The notes under the pieces were generated by a model that was not told the DNA's origin, searched no databases, and saw only the letters and a program-made list of their open reading frames with translations. From the NCBI RefSeq assembly GCF_900176285.1, contig NZ_FWXF01000022.1:1-48068 (forward strand): 48,068 bases of DNA. The letters are read 5' to 3'. Of this stretch, positions 1 to 6,882 are shown piece by piece (position 1 is the first letter of the stretch; each line of letters opens with the position of its first letter). The stretch is from Desulfacinum hydrothermale DSM 13146 (GTDB taxonomy: Bacteria > Desulfobacterota > Syntrophobacteria > Syntrophobacterales > DSM-9756). The position numbers were made by a program, and so were the translations under genes.

Positions 1-177
1 AGGATAAGCTCTCTGCCCAATAAAGCTGTAGCCCTCTTCCGCACTGGATACGTCGAGTTGTTCCAGGATTTCGTCAAAAACGAAACAGGCGTGATCCTTC
101 GGCAAAAGATCAAATACGGAACTTGGAAACAATTGCCGTTGGCGAAACTGAGTTGGGTCGTATTTGAAACGAGCCAT
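1..177 (-). CDS. IS1182-like transposase, N-terminal part (cut by window edge)
   Basis: Reading minus from an ATG at 177-175 gives 59 codons open to the window edge, beginning MARFKYDPTQFRQRQLF and continuing with LPKDHACFVFDEILEQLD. This is the characteristic start of IS1182-family DDE transposases, which cut and paste their own element. A GGGGGA ribosome site sits 7 nt upstream of the ATG, and a good sigma-70 promoter lies at 216-244. The outer inverted repeat is at 290-309. The C-terminal end of a very similar gene in the same orientation is at the other end of the window (47912-48068), so these are probably two copies of one element. The gene is incomplete here because the sequence stops. 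Identity to the family is from memory of its conserved N terminus. Confidence 0.85.
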   Translation of the reverse strand, partial: MARFKYDPTQFRQRQLFPSSVFDLLPKDHACFVFDEILEQLDVSSAEEGYSFIGQRAYP

Positions 178-215
178 GACAGATTCCCCCATGCGCGCAT
201 GCTAGATTAGGTGTA

Positions 216-244
216 TTCTTATCACAACGGCATGGATATGTCAA
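216..244 (-). promoter_or_regulatory. sigma-70 promoter of the IS transposase
   Basis: On the minus strand TTGACA (244-239) is followed after exactly 17 nt by TAAGAA (221-216). It lies about 40 nt upstream of the transposase ATG and inside the element's outer repeat, so the IS carries its own promoter. Confidence 0.6.
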
Positions 245-341
245 ATGAATATAGACTTTATAGATCACATGCAAATACAGTTGACATGAATTCTCGGACA
301 AGCTCCTAGCCCCTCCCACCCTGACGGTCCCGCATGATGGA

Positions 342-1136
342 TCAGGGAGCACCGACCGCGCGGTCCAAGGCGCGACGGACCGTGCGGGCCATGGCGTGGA
401 ACGCCTCCCGGTCGCGGTAGGTGGGATCGCCGAATCCCTTATTTTCCAAGACTTGCACGAAGGTTGCCGGACGCCCAGCCATCACCAGAACCCTGCGGGC
501 CAGGAAGACCGCTTCGTCCACGCTGTGTGTGACCAGGACGTACGGTACGCGGAAGCGGGTCCAGATATCCAACAGATGGTGCTGAAGGCGTTCCCGGGTG
601 ATGGCGTCCAGCGAAGAGAAGGGTTCGTCCAGCAACAGGAGCCCCGGTTTTCCCACCAGGGCCCGGGCGATGGCCACCCTCTGTTGCTCGCCGCCGCTCA
701 ACTGCGGCGGGTACCGGTCTTCCGTGCCGCCCAGGCCCAGGGCGACCAGGATCTCCCGTGCTCTCCGGGTGCGTTCCCTACGGGAAACCCCGCGGATCTT
801 GAGGCCCAGGGCCACGTTGTCCAGGACCGTCTTCCAGGGAAGCAGTCCGTAGTCCTGGAGCACCACGGCGATCTCCGGATGGGGCCTTCGGACGGGGGTC
901 CCCCGGTAGGTAACCCGGCCCGAATCCGGGCGCAGCAGGCCGCAGAGCAGGTAGAGGAGCGTGCTCTTACCGCAACCCGATGGGCCCACCACCGCGTAGG
1001 TGTCGTCACGGCCCACGGCCAGCGACATGCCCTGGAGAACGGGAGGGTCCTGGGGGCGGAAACGCTTCGACAGGTCGGAAGCGCGGAGAAGAGCCGGGGC
1101 GTCAGGAAGGCTTTGTGCCGGGGCCGGTTCGCTCAT
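342..1136 (-). CDS. ABC transporter ATP-binding protein (nitrate/sulfonate/taurine type)
   Basis: A 264-residue cytoplasmic ATPase that would energise a small-molecule importer. Visible motifs: Walker A GPSGCGKST, Q-loop VLQDYGLLPW, signature LSGGEQQRVAIARAL, Walker B LLLLDEP followed by FSSLDA, and the H-loop VTHSVDEA. This set and the length match the SsuB/TauB/NrtD group. I start at the ATG at 1136, with AAAGGG just upstream; an in-frame TTG five codons earlier lacks a site. The matching binding-protein gene lies upstream on the same strand, 238 bp away across a repeat element. No permease gene is present, and the gene is followed after 32 bp by an IS end, so a downstream permease may have been separated by the insertion. 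The substrate cannot be read from the sequence. Confidence 0.88.
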   Translation of the reverse strand: MSEPAPAQSLPDAPALLRASDLSKRFRPQDPPVLQGMSLAVGRDDTYAVVGPSGCGKSTLLYLLCGLLRPDSGRVTYRGTPVRRPHPEIAVVLQDYGLLPWKTVLDNVALGLKIRGVSRRERTRRAREILVALGLGGTEDRYPPQLSGGEQQRVAIARALVGKPGLLLLDEPFSSLDAITRERLQHHLLDIWTRFRVPYVLVTHSVDEAVFLARRVLVMAGRPATFVQVLENKGFGDPTYRDREAFHAMARTVRRALDRAVGAP

Positions 1137-1229
1137 GGTCCCTTTCACCAAGGCTGGCTTGGCCGCTCCATGGGCGGCGGATTTTCAACGATGGCCTTTC
1201 GGCGTCCTTGTGGCTTTCCAATGTGGTGC

Positions 1230-1375
1230 TTGTTGTGTTCTCGGACCGCCTCGTCGGGGCGGGTTCCGCGCCCCACCTGCTGATGGGCCGCACAGGCCCG
1301 CCCAGGTGGCCCCAACCTTCCGTTGGCGTAAGAAGGGAGCACGCTGGGCTGTGTGGGGCAATCTCCTGGTCGCAT
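1230..1375. repeat. Intergenic repeat element, copy A (diverged)
   Basis: Shares with copies at 2568-2730 and 47580-47750 a GC-rich hairpin (GGGGCGGGTTC...GCGCCCCAC), then the core CCCCAACCTTCCGT followed by AAGAAGGGAG. The core starts at 1310. It sits between the binding-protein and ATPase genes of the ABC operon. It is the most diverged copy; its right end only loosely resembles the IS-like terminus seen in the others. Confidence 0.5.
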
Positions 1376-2349
1376 CACCTCCAAACGAGCCGTTCGTAGG
1401 GAATCCGCTCCTGGATCAGGCCGTGGTGGAGCATCCAGGCCTGGACCCGTTCCACCCCGGCGGGATCGGGAAGACCGGGTTCCGGAAACGCGGGGACGGG
1501 ATAGGACTTCTGCAGGGATCCGGGAATGCGGCACGTGCGGGCCATGAGTTCCCGGTACTTTTCGGGATGGTCACTGAGCGCGGAGACCGCCTTAGCATAG
1601 GCGGTCAGGAACCTTTCCGCCAGTCCCGGGTCCGCGTCCAGCAGGTCCTGGCGCAACCCGATCACGGTCAGCGGCAGATCCAGGTTTCCATCGGTCCAAT
1701 AGACCTTGGATCCCTTGGATTCCGCAAGCGTCACCAGCGGTTCCGGAAGGACCGCCAGGTCCAGCTGACCGGTGAGGAGCATCTGGAGCCGCAGGGGGAT
1801 CTTTTTCACTTCCAGGCGCTTCCATGTTTCGAGCGGGATCCCGGCTTCCTTCTGCAGGGTGTCCAGGAGAAATTCCATGATGGTGGCGTTGGAAAGCCCC
1901 ACGGTGGCGCCGGTGGGGATTTCCGTGGCGGAGTGGGCCGGCAGGCCGGGGCGTCCCGCCAGGGCAAACATGCGCCGGCCCGGACGGCTGGCGTAGGATA
2001 CGGTGAGAATCCGTATGGGCAGACCGTTTCGAACGAGCAGAAGTGTGTTGAGAAGGTCTCCGAAATAGCCTTGGAGCTGCCCACCCTGCATGGCCGCATC
2101 CCGCTCCAGGGCGCTGTTGAAGGAGACCAGTTCCACGGAAATCTTTGCTTCGTCAAAGAATCCCTCCTGGACGGCCACCTGCAGGGGCAACGTGTCCAGA
2201 ACGGGCAGGATCCCGATCCTCACGGGCTCGCTGGCCAGGGCCGTGGAGATGAGGGGGGCGGACACAAGGGCCGTCGCCACCAGGAGGGCCCAAAGGGACT
2301 TGGTAGAACGGGGTCCAAGGCCGAGCGACTTCCTGCGAGATCGTCTCAT
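1375..2349 (-). CDS. ABC transporter substrate-binding protein (NMT1/SsuA-like)
   Basis: A 324-residue exported protein. A basic N terminus (MRRSRRKS) and a hydrophobic stretch ending ISTALAS form a signal peptide, with mature protein from about EPVRIGILPV. The body is of the NMT1/ThiY/SsuA periplasmic-binding type: an early LQVAVQEGFFDE segment, then FGDLLNTLLL, TVGLSNATIMEFLLD and LDLAVLPEPL. The start is the ATG at 2349 with AAAAGGAG 7 nt upstream; in-frame codons further upstream lack a site. The ATPase gene follows on the same strand. The ligand is unknown: nitrate, sulfonates, taurine and thiamine precursors are all used by relatives. Confidence 0.82.
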   Translation of the reverse strand: MRRSRRKSLGLGPRSTKSLWALLVATALVSAPLISTALASEPVRIGILPVLDTLPLQVAVQEGFFDEAKISVELVSFNSALERDAAMQGGQLQGYFGDLLNTLLLVRNGLPIRILTVSYASRPGRRMFALAGRPGLPAHSATEIPTGATVGLSNATIMEFLLDTLQKEAGIPLETWKRLEVKKIPLRLQMLLTGQLDLAVLPEPLVTLAESKGSKVYWTDGNLDLPLTVIGLRQDLLDADPGLAERFLTAYAKAVSALSDHPEKYRELMARTCRIPGSLQKSYPVPAFPEPGLPDPAGVERVQAWMLHHGLIQERIPYERLVWR

Positions 2350-2567
2350 TGGGTACTCCTTTTCTGGAAGCAGAGTCCGGGTATCCCGGGTCCGGCCGGG
2401 GCGCTTCAAGGGGCGAAGGGCCATTTTTCTTGCATTCCATCCAAAGGTCAAGGATCATTCCCAGGCGGAACGAGCGATGGCGCTTCGTGGCGGCCGCTTC
2501 TTGCCTTCTGGTTCCCGGGGAGCCGGTGCGATCATGACCTTTCGTCCTTTGGTGTCTTTCTGACCAG

Positions 2568-2730
2568 TTGAAATCCCACCGGCCCCGTGGTGCTTTTTGA
2601 GTGTCGTAGGGGCCGGTTCAGAACCCCCCTACGGCTGAAAGATCAGGCCGGCAGCGTGGGCGCGTGGTAGCCCCAACCTTCCGTCCACACAAGAAGGGAG
2701 GAACCTGGGCGTTCTCAGGCAGCCTCCTGG
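2568..2730. repeat. Intergenic repeat element, copy B
   Basis: Closely matches the copy at 47580-47750: GTTGAAA...CC at the left, a hairpin (GGGGCCGGTTC...GAACCCCCC), then GTAGCCCCAACCTTCCGT, CACACAAGAAGGGA and CCTGGGCGTTCTC. The last 20 bases (2711-2730), read from outside, match the outer repeat of the 161-bp MITE at 41914-41933 at about 16 of 20 positions. The element occupies most of the gene-free 2350-2832; the remainder (2350-2567, 2731-2832) shows nothing I recognise. Confidence 0.6.
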
Positions 2731-2832
2731 GAGCTAAAAGTCCCCCCTCTCCTCGTCGGGTTCGGAAGGAAGATGCGAGACGGTGCCGAAAGGGCGGCTC
2801 GCCTCATCAGCCCAAGGGGACAGGAAGACTCC

Positions 2833-3507
2833 ATGCCGACAAGAAACGGATTTTGGCAGGAAAAGCTCAAGGCCTACATCCAAGACCGGACGCGGGAACT
2901 TGGAGACGGCCACCTGGCGCTCCGTCCCCCAACCCGGCAAGCCCTGGAAAGACTCCTTCAGGATCCCCTTTTCCAAGACCAGGAAGCCGTGCTGGAGGCC
3001 GCCTTGACGGATCCCTACTTCCCGCTGGGCCAGATCCCCAGGACGGTTCTGGCCGACGTGGTGGGCATGCGCTTTTTCGTCAGCAAGAGGCGGCCGGAGA
3101 TCCAGGGATCGTTGACCCGCGCGGTGATCGCCATGGCGCGGCTTTTTCTGCGTGTTCGGGAGGATCTGAAACGGCATGGAAACCCGAACCGGGTCACTGG
3201 CATCCCGTTGGACGGTCGCCCCCATCCGCTCTCCCCTTCGGGTTGGTGCCGCCTGTGCGGCACCTGCTGCCAGATCGGCGGGGTTCGGGCCGTGGCCCCC
3301 CCGGGCATGACCTACCCTCCCGCATGGGTGCGGATGATCCAGGGAGAGGCCGACCCGGACCAATTCCTCTGCCCGTTTCTCTTCCAGTATTTCGGCCGTG
3401 AGATCTATTTTTGCGCCATCCACCGCATCAAGCCCCGGGCCTGCGCGGACTTCGGCCCGGAAGATTGCGCCCGATGCGCCCAGGACATCGCCCTGCACGG
3501 CCTGTGA
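2833..3507 (+). CDS. YkgJ-family cysteine-cluster protein
   Basis: A 224-residue soluble protein. The C-terminal third carries nine cysteines in the pattern of the YkgJ/CxxCxxCC metal-cluster family: CRLCGTCC at residues 139-146, then C180, C194, C204, C212 and C215. These are expected to bind zinc or an iron-sulfur cluster; the family's biochemical role is not established. The N-terminal 120 residues are helical and charged with no recognised domain. The start is the ATG at 2833, with AGGAAG 5 nt upstream. An in-frame ATG at 2773 is possible but has no better site. It stands alone between a repeat and a 380-bp gap. Confidence 0.75.
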   Translation: MPTRNGFWQEKLKAYIQDRTRELGDGHLALRPPTRQALERLLQDPLFQDQEAVLEAALTDPYFPLGQIPRTVLADVVGMRFFVSKRRPEIQGSLTRAVIAMARLFLRVREDLKRHGNPNRVTGIPLDGRPHPLSPSGWCRLCGTCCQIGGVRAVAPPGMTYPPAWVRMIQGEADPDQFLCPFLFQYFGREIYFCAIHRIKPRACADFGPEDCARCAQDIALHGL

Positions 3508-3887
3508 ACCCGGAAGGTCCCTTGGGTCCACACGCCCAGGGTCTGTGCGGAGTGCCCCGATGGAGTGCGAACGTCGGGGCAAGGCGATAGGGCAACCGCC
3601 CACCGTTCCTTTGGAACGCCCTTCGTTTTGTGTCGTGAGAGGCCTTCTTAACGTCCAGTTATGTGTTGACAATTCCGTCGGTTCTCCGTTAGGGGAAAGG
3701 GGTGCGGGCGGACGTTGAGACACGCCCTCGGTTGCCCCATTCTTCCCCAATTGCTTTCACCTCTTGAGATGCCAGGAGGCCCCTGTCCAATGAGGCGATT
3801 TCACTGACCCTCCATTCCGCCCCGGGAGTCGGTGGTCCTCACCGATTCCCCCCGTAAGTTTGGATCCCACTGGAGAAAGGAGATACC
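3508..3887. other. 380-bp gap upstream of the kaiC operon
   Basis: No plausible gene. TTGACA occurs on the plus strand at 3664-3669 but no good -10 hexamer follows at 16-18 nt. I looked for a GEMM-type c-di-GMP riboswitch around GGGCAAGGCGATAGGGCAACC (3577-3597) and for a sigma-54 site and could not support either. The promoter of the kaiC operon must lie here. Confidence 0.4.
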
Positions 3888-5351
3888 ATGCCGAACGGGA
3901 ATGAGAGCGGACCCCAGCGCGTGAAAACCGGCGTTGCCGGTCTGGATGAGCTGCTCCGAGGGGGGCTTCCTCCCCGAAAGGCCTATCTGGTGTGCGGAGG
4001 CCCAGGCAGCGGTAAGACCACCTTGGGTTTTCATTACGTGACCACCGAAGCCGACGGAAAAGAGCCGGCCCTTTGGATCACGTTGGGCGAGCCGCCGGAA
4101 CAGCTCCGGGACAACGCCGCCCGGATGGGATTCGATCTTTCCGGCGTGCATTTTCTGGATTTGAGCCCGGGACCGGAATTCTTTGTGGAGTCGGAAAGCT
4201 ACGACATCTTCTCTCCCGCCGAGGTGGAGCGTGATCCCACGACACGGCGGATCGTGGAGACCGTCGAGGCGGTCCAGCCCCAACGGGTCTTCATCGATTC
4301 CATGACCCAATTGCGATATCTCAGCACCGATCCCTTCCAGTTCCGCCGCCAGGCCCTGTCCCTTTTCCGGTACCTGACCAACCAGGGAGCCACGGTGGTC
4401 TTCACGTCCGAATCCAGCTCGGAGGCGCCCGATGCGGACCTCCAGTTTCTTTCCGACGGGATCATTGAATTTTCCTTCATGGAAGACACTCGAACCCTTC
4501 GGATAAGCAAACTGAGAGGATCCGATTTTTGGGGCGGACACCATGAGATGGCTATCACGGAACGGGGGATCGTGGTCTTCCCGCGCCTGGTGCCGGGCGA
4601 AAGGGCCCCTTCCATGTCCTTCGATCTTCTCTCCTCGGGGATTCCCGAGCTGGACGAGCTGCTCCACGGGGGCTTGGAACGAGGAACGACCACCGTCTTC
4701 TCCGGCCCCAGCGGTGTGGGAAAGACCACCCTGGGCCTGGTCTTTTTGAAGGAGGCCGCCGGGCGGGGAGAACGCTCTTTTCTTTACACCTTCGAAGAAG
4801 ACCTGGCCCGGATCGTTACGCGGTCCCGCCATGTGAACATCCCCGTTGAAGACATGTTGCGGAGGAACACGCTGGGGCTGGAGCGTGTGGAGCCTCTGCG
4901 TTACAGCGCCGATGCCTTTGCCCGAAAGGTTTTGGAAGAGGTTCAGCAAAACGACACGAAGCTGGTCATGATCGACAGTACCTCCGGCTACGAACTCACG
5001 GTTCGGGGCTGCAACCTGGTGGAACGCCTCCACGCCCTGGGGGCGAGCCTGTGCGCTCTGGGGGTGACCGTTTTGCTGGTGGAAGAGGTGCAGGAGGTGA
5101 CGGGCGAGTTCAAGCCGACCCAGCGCGGTCTCAGCTACCTGGCGGACAACATTGTCTTCATGCGCTACCTGGAACTGGCCGGCCATCTCCGACGAGCCAT
5201 CGGGGTGCTCAAAAAGCGCCTGGGAAGCTTCGAAGAGACGCTGCGCGAATTCGCCATCACGCGCTACGGCGTCAAGATCGGTGAGCCGCTCACGCAACTG
5301 CGGGGCATCCTGCGGGGGATGCCCGAGCTGGAGGAAAAGGCCTCTCGCTGA
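3888..5351 (+). CDS. KaiC-like double-domain RecA-family ATPase
   Basis: A 487-residue protein with two tandem KaiC/RecA domains. Domain I (about 12-240) has Walker A GGPGSGKTT at 37-45 and Walker B RVFIDS. Domain II (about 244-480) has GPSGVGKTT at 273-281, TFEED with the catalytic Glu pair at 303-304, and LVMIDS. In domain I the equivalent pair reads GE (67-68), so one acidic residue is lost. Aligning by eye with cyanobacterial KaiC, the autophosphorylation pair Ser431/Thr432 corresponds to Ser416/Tyr417. RBS AAAGGAG precedes the ATG. No kaiA or kaiB is near; instead a receiver and two histidine kinases follow in the same direction. The role is probably signalling with a phosphorylation- or ATP-timed output, which is inference. 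Confidence 0.85.
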   Translation: MPNGNESGPQRVKTGVAGLDELLRGGLPPRKAYLVCGGPGSGKTTLGFHYVTTEADGKEPALWITLGEPPEQLRDNAARMGFDLSGVHFLDLSPGPEFFVESESYDIFSPAEVERDPTTRRIVETVEAVQPQRVFIDSMTQLRYLSTDPFQFRRQALSLFRYLTNQGATVVFTSESSSEAPDADLQFLSDGIIEFSFMEDTRTLRISKLRGSDFWGGHHEMAITERGIVVFPRLVPGERAPSMSFDLLSSGIPELDELLHGGLERGTTTVFSGPSGVGKTTLGLVFLKEAAGRGERSFLYTFEEDLARIVTRSRHVNIPVEDMLRRNTLGLERVEPLRYSADAFARKVLEEVQQNDTKLVMIDSTSGYELTVRGCNLVERLHALGASLCALGVTVLLVEEVQEVTGEFKPTQRGLSYLADNIVFMRYLELAGHLRRAIGVLKKRLGSFEETLREFAITRYGVKIGEPLTQLRGILRGMPELEEKASR

Positions 5352-5386
5352 GACCACCAACAGCCTGCAGAACCCAGGGGGTCGCC

Positions 5387-5740
5387 ATGATCCTGATTGT
5401 CATGACCAATGCCGCCAACCGCCGGGTTCTCCGCCAGGTGTTGGAAAAGGAGGGGCTGAACGTGGTGGAGGCCGGCGGCATCGAGGCCCTGGCCGAGGTG
5501 ATCCGGAACAACGGGAGCCTGCAGGCCGCCTTGATCGACATCACCGGGCTGGAGGCCAGGATTTGGGACCAATGCGGGGAGCTTCACAAGCGCCAGGTGC
5601 CCTTCCTGATGCTTTCTTCCAGGCAAAGCCGTGCGTTGGAGGCGGCGTCCGTGGCCCATGGAGCTCGAGGCGTCCTGGTCAAGCCCTTGACGATTCAACA
5701 CCTGGTGCAGTTGCTGCGCTCGTTATTGGAGAACCCATGA
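5387..5740 (+). CDS. Degenerate stand-alone response-regulator receiver protein
   Basis: 117 residues with the length and pattern of a single receiver domain: hydrophobic strand MILIVM, phosphoacceptor-like Asp51 in ALIDITGL, Ser77/78 in the Thr/Ser position, and Lys99-Pro100 in VLVKPL. The usual acidic pair after the first strand is absent (TNAANRR), so Mg2+ binding and phosphorylation may be impaired. It starts 35 nt after kaiC, and its stop overlaps the ATG of the next kinase gene (ATGA at 5737-5740), pointing to one operon and translational coupling. It has no output domain, so it would act by protein contact. Confidence 0.72.
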   Translation: MILIVMTNAANRRVLRQVLEKEGLNVVEAGGIEALAEVIRNNGSLQAALIDITGLEARIWDQCGELHKRQVPFLMLSSRQSRALEAASVAHGARGVLVKPLTIQHLVQLLRSLLENP

Positions 5741-6882
5741 AGGGCGACGCCCTGCAAACCCTTTTGATGGTCATGGGGCACAAGGAGAACCGGAGGCTCC
5801 TTGAACAGGAGCTGCGATCCTTTCGGCGCTGCTTTAAGAAGCCTCCGGAGGAGCTGATCGACTTCGGCCGGGAGGATCCCTCGCTGCTCATACTGGAAGG
5901 CCTGGAAAACCTGGAGGCGCCGCTGGATCTGATCATGGCGGACGGACCGGGCTTGAAGCGGGGAGCCGAAGAAATCGCCCGGCGGAAGGCCGCCGAAAAG
6001 CCCCGGTTTCTTCCCGTCTTGCTCCTCACGTCCAGACAGGATTTGGGGCTTGCCTCTTCCCAGCTGTGGCGGACGGTGGACGAATTGGTGCTCATGCCCG
6101 TCCAGAGGACGGAGCTTCGGGCGCGTCTGGCCGTGCTGCTCCGGGCCCGCATTCTTTCCCTGGTCATGGAGCGGAAAAACGAGGACTTCAAGGCCATGGT
6201 CTATCTCATGGCCCACGACCTGGCGGCTCCGGTCCGGGCCATCGAGGGCCTGTCGGAGGCCGCCTTGGAGGATTTCGGAGACCGCCTCGCCGGGGGCCCG
6301 GACGAATACCTGCAGCGGATCCTCCGAGCGGCCGGATCCATGCGGGATCTCATGGACGCGGTGATGGACTTCGCCCGGTTGGAGGGGCAGGCCTTCGCGC
6401 TGGCGCCCGTGGAGCTGAAGGCCGTGGTGGAGGAGGTGATGGAGCGGATGCAGCCGGAGATGGAAGCCGCCACGGCCCAGGTCACCGTTCAGGAAGGACC
6501 CTGGCCGCGGGTGCTGGGGGTGCACCCGTGGCTCGTGTCGGTCCTGAAGAACCTTCTGTCCAACGCCCTCAAATTTGTGCCCGCCGGCCGGCCGCCCCGG
6601 GTGAGCCTGTCCTGGGAGTCCTCCTCCCTGTGGTGCCGCGTGCGGGTGCGGGACCAGGGGATCGGCATCCCTGCGAAAGATCAGCAACGCATCTTTTCTG
6701 CTTTCCATCGGCTCCATGGTGAGGAAGAATACCCGGGCATTGGCCTGGGGCTCACCGCCACCAAGCGCATGATGGAGCTCATGCGCGGGCACATCTCGGT
6801 CACGTCCGCGCCGGGGGATGGCTCCGAATTTGTCCTGGAATTCATGAGGTGTGAGGATGTTCCAAGTCCTAGTGGTGGATGA
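5737..6882 (+). CDS. Sensor histidine kinase with receiver-like N terminus
   Basis: A 381-residue cytoplasmic kinase without membrane segments. Residues 1-135 are receiver-like but weakly conserved. The dimerisation/phosphoacceptor helix has His160 in YLMAHDLAAPV, followed by the ATPase domain: N box LKNLLSNALKF (269-279), G1 RDQGIGIP, F box FSAFHRLH and G2 GIGLGL. The H box is of the phytochrome/KaiC-partner-like HDLAAPVR type. The ATG overlaps the stop of the receiver gene, and the 3' end overlaps the next kinase gene by 26 nt. A long reading frame extends upstream through the receiver gene, but the ATGA junction and the domain boundary fix the start here. Confidence 0.82.
   Translation: MKGDALQTLLMVMGHKENRRLLEQELRSFRRCFKKPPEELIDFGREDPSLLILEGLENLEAPLDLIMADGPGLKRGAEEIARRKAAEKPRFLPVLLLTSRQDLGLASSQLWRTVDELVLMPVQRTELRARLAVLLRARILSLVMERKNEDFKAMVYLMAHDLAAPVRAIEGLSEAALEDFGDRLAGGPDEYLQRILRAAGSMRDLMDAVMDFARLEGQAFALAPVELKAVVEEVMERMQPEMEAATAQVTVQEGPWPRVLGVHPWLVSVLKNLLSNALKFVPAGRPPRVSLSWESSSLWCRVRVRDQGIGIPAKDQQRIFSAFHRLHGEEEYPGIGLGLTATKRMMELMRGHISVTSAPGDGSEFVLEFMRCEDVPSPSGG

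Larger units (their letters stand above)
1..309 (-). mobile_element. IS1182-like element, transposase 5' end (partial)
   Basis: The element runs from the window edge to a terminal inverted repeat at 290-309. Read inward on the minus strand this repeat is CTAGGAGCTTGTCCGAGAAT. The end at 47747-47766 reads CTAGGAGCTTGTCCGACAAT on the plus strand, 19 of 20 identical. The segment holds the promoter and first 59 codons of the transposase. The flanking ABC ATPase gene stops at 342, only 32 bp outside the repeat. Confidence 0.8.

Noticed and set aside
3570-3620. A GEMM-like c-di-GMP riboswitch ahead of kaiC
   Set aside because: GGGCAA is present but the second conserved segment (GACGCAAAGC) and the pairing stems are not.
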